NCBI GenBank assembly: GCA_017420605.1 | Contig: JAFOIS010000318.1 | Span: 1-6,865, forward strand | From: Lachnospiraceae bacterium | GTDB lineage: Bacteria > Bacillota > Clostridia > Lachnospirales > Lachnospiraceae | Length of the DNA stretch: 6,865 bases | Direction: 5' to 3' | Part shown: positions 5,828-6,865 of the stretch, piece by piece | How the letters are laid out: every line of letters starts with the position of its first letter | Position numbering within the stretch: the first letter of the stretch is position 1 | Made by a program: the position numbers and the translations under genes | Notes under the pieces: generated by a model | Database searches by the model: none | Told to the model about the DNA's origin: nothing | What the model saw: only the letters and a program-made list of their open reading frames with translations

Positions 5828-5855
5828 ATTATACACATCCGGAAGGGAATTTCAA
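5828..5855 (-). promoter_or_regulatory. Sigma-A promoter for tRNA-Thr
   Basis: A perfect -10 TATAAT (5833-5828) lies 16 bases after TTGAAA (5855-5850), a five-of-six match to the -35 consensus. The predicted start is about 5822-5820, giving a 5' leader of only some seven to nine bases before the mature tRNA end at 5813, to be removed by RNase P. It lies in the 52-base gap after the Mrp gene. Confidence 0.8.
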
Positions 5856-5865
5856 CTTCTTTTTT

Positions 5866-6711
5866 TTATTCTTCGAAATGTATCTTCCCAAGGAACGCGG
5901 AAAACTCGTCCGTAAGGGAAAGCGGCGCCTCTTCGATCCGTCCCTCGTCCACAAGTTTTGCGATCTCCGGCATGATCGGAACGCGGAGCGTGTCGCTGAT
6001 CCCGTGCGCCATCGCCGTCTTTTCGACGTGGCTTTCCCCGAAAACGTCGATCTTCTTTCCGCAGTCCGGACAGGTAAGATAACTCATGTTCTCGATGATG
6101 CCCAGGATCGGGATGTTCATCTTCTCGGCCATGCGCGCGGCTTTTTCCACGATCATGGATACAAGATCCTGCGGCGAGGTCACGATGATGATCCCGGAAA
6201 GCGGCAGCGACTGAAACACCGTGAGCGCGACGTCCCCTGTTCCGGGCGGCATGTCGACGAACAGGTAATCGAGGTCGCCCCACAGGACGTCCGTCCAGAA
6301 CTGCGTAACTACGCCGGCAATGACCGGTCCGCGCCAGAGGACCGGGTCTCCCTCATTTTCGAGAAGGAGATTCACGCTCATCAGCTTCACGCCGTCCTTC
6401 GAATCCGCCGGGAAAATGCCGTAGTCCGAGCCCATCGCTTTTTCATGCACACCGAAGAGCTTCGGGATCGACGGTCCCGTGACGTCCGCGTCCAGGATAC
6501 CGACCTGTTTGCCTTCCCGCCTTGCGGCGACGGCCGACAGCGCGGTGACGAGGGACTTGCCGACGCCGCCTTTGCCGCTCACGACGCCGATCATCCGCTT
6601 CACCTGGGAATAATCGTTGCTGTTTATCTTCGCGCTCTCTCCCTGTCTCGACGAACAGTTTGCGCCGCAGGTACTGCAGTTATGCGTGCAGTTTTCGATC
6701 GTTTCACTCAT
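5866..6711 (-). CDS. Mrp/NBP35-type Fe-S cluster carrier P-loop ATPase
   Basis: This is a MinD/ParA-superfamily ATPase of the Mrp (ApbC/NBP35) group, thought to carry Fe-S clusters to apoproteins in the cytosol. Counting from M1 at 6714, the deviant Walker A is GKGGVGKS at 47-54, ILDADVTGPSIP at 73-84 is the switch region, and VDMPPGTGDVALT at 153-165 is the Walker B-like block. The CPDC pair (Cys215, Cys218) is the conserved CxxC that holds a bridging cluster in the dimer. A CX3CX2CX3C cluster (Cys9, 13, 16, 20) precedes the ATPase, resembling an NBP35-like extra cluster site. No N-terminal DUF59 domain is present. Two ATGs are adjacent. I chose the second (6711) because GGAG at 6720-6717 is five bases from it but only two from the first. 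It stands alone between a terminator and the tRNA. Confidence 0.94.
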   Translation of the reverse strand: MSETIENCTHNCSTCGANCSSRQGESAKINSNDYSQVKRMIGVVSGKGGVGKSLVTALSAVAARREGKQVGILDADVTGPSIPKLFGVHEKAMGSDYGIFPADSKDGVKLMSVNLLLENEGDPVLWRGPVIAGVVTQFWTDVLWGDLDYLFVDMPPGTGDVALTVFQSLPLSGIIIVTSPQDLVSMIVEKAARMAEKMNIPILGIIENMSYLTCPDCGKKIDVFGESHVEKTAMAHGISDTLRVPIMPEIAKLVDEGRIEEAPLSLTDEFSAFLGKIHFEE

Positions 6712-6716
6712 CATGA

Positions 6717-6720
6717 CTCC
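6717..6720 (-). promoter_or_regulatory. Ribosome-binding site of the Mrp gene
   Basis: GGAG on the minus strand precedes tandem ATG codons at 6714 and 6711. The spacing is two bases to the first and five to the second, which favours 6711. The choice changes the protein by one methionine only. Confidence 0.55.
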
Positions 6721-6756
6721 ATTCCGCCGTTTTGGGCTTCTTATCCAAACATGAAA

Positions 6757-6784
6757 CGAAAAGGCGGCATGCGCCGCCTTTTCG
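6757..6784 (-). terminator. Strong hairpin terminator before the Mrp gene, probably bidirectional
   Basis: A perfect 12-bp inverted repeat, CGAAAAGGCGGC (minus 6784-6773) with its complement (6768-6757), closes a GCAT loop. The stem ends in A4/T4 on either side, so both strands give a GC stem followed by T residues. It lies 14 bases after the stop codon of the partial gene at the right edge and ends that transcript ahead of the Mrp gene. Confidence 0.88.
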
Positions 6785-6798
6785 CGTCAGAATCTCTT

Positions 6799-6865
6799 TT
6801 ACTTCTTCTCTTTATCTTCGGTCTTCTCCGGCACCGCTACCGCCGCGGAAGCCTTCTCCACATCG
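6799..6865 (-). CDS. C-terminal end of an unrecognised protein (partial)
   Basis: An open frame enters from the right edge of the window and ends at TAA (6801-6799). The 21 visible residues read DVEKASAAVAVPEKTEDKEK and one more Lys. The Ala/Val then Lys/Glu-rich composition looks like a flexible, highly charged C-terminal tail. No domain is visible and I do not recognise the protein. The frame is supported by the strong terminator 14 bases beyond the stop, by the shared direction of all neighbours, and by codons of similar style. The function cannot be judged from this fragment. Confidence 0.6.
   Translation of the reverse strand, partial: DVEKASAAVAVPEKTEDKEKK

Noticed and set aside
5852..6283. 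Second minus-strand frame inside the Mrp gene (143 codons)
   Set aside because: It overlaps the Mrp ATPase in another frame, is Arg/Gly/His-rich, and has no recognisable motif.
6715..6756. Search for a promoter directly upstream of the Mrp gene
   Set aside because: Only a GATAAG-like -10 without a matching -35 is visible; a promoter must exist or readthrough must occur, but I cannot place it.

Overview
The window is a stretch of bacterial housekeeping chromosome from a moderately GC-rich Bacillota (Firmicutes), most likely an anaerobic Clostridia. Three things point there: the gene order ylxM-ffh-rpsP-khpA-rimM-trmD-rplS-lepB-rbgA-(rnhB); the presence of YlxM and RbgA, which are typical of Firmicutes; and the Mrp ATPase with a short N-terminal cysteine cluster common in clostridia. 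I cannot name a genus. Every gene, including the tRNA, lies on the minus strand, so transcription runs from high to low coordinates.

Layout in transcription order: (1) 6799-6865, the last 21 codons of an unrecognised charged-tailed protein, closed by a strong hairpin terminator at 6757-6784. (2) 5866-6711, an Mrp/NBP35-type P-loop ATPase for Fe-S cluster carriage. (3) 5741-5813, tRNA-Thr(CGU) with its own good promoter. (4) About 160 bases holding a near-consensus promoter, a terminator-like hairpin exactly where that promoter should start, and a palindromic leader. (5) The dense operon ylxM, ffh, rpsP, khpA, rimM and trmD, with gaps of 1 to 45 bases. (6) A second candidate promoter at the end of trmD, then rplS. 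(7) A hairpin with a T tract in the rplS-lepB gap. (8) lepB, rbgA and the first 33 codons of a probable rnhB.

The operon links protein export to ribosome building. YlxM and Ffh serve the signal recognition particle and LepB removes signal peptides after export. S16 and L19 are ribosomal proteins; RimM matures the 30S subunit, RbgA matures the 50S subunit, and TrmD makes m1G37 in tRNA. KhpA is a small RNA-binding protein.

I found no mobile element, CRISPR array, toxin-antitoxin pair or new defence system. What deserves attention is regulatory: the promoter/terminator overlap before ylxM, the overlapping palindromes in its leader, the internal rplS promoter, and the hairpin that may attenuate lepB-rbgA. 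One start is corrected: ylxM most likely begins at GTG 5581, not at the upstream TTG that gives the longest frame.
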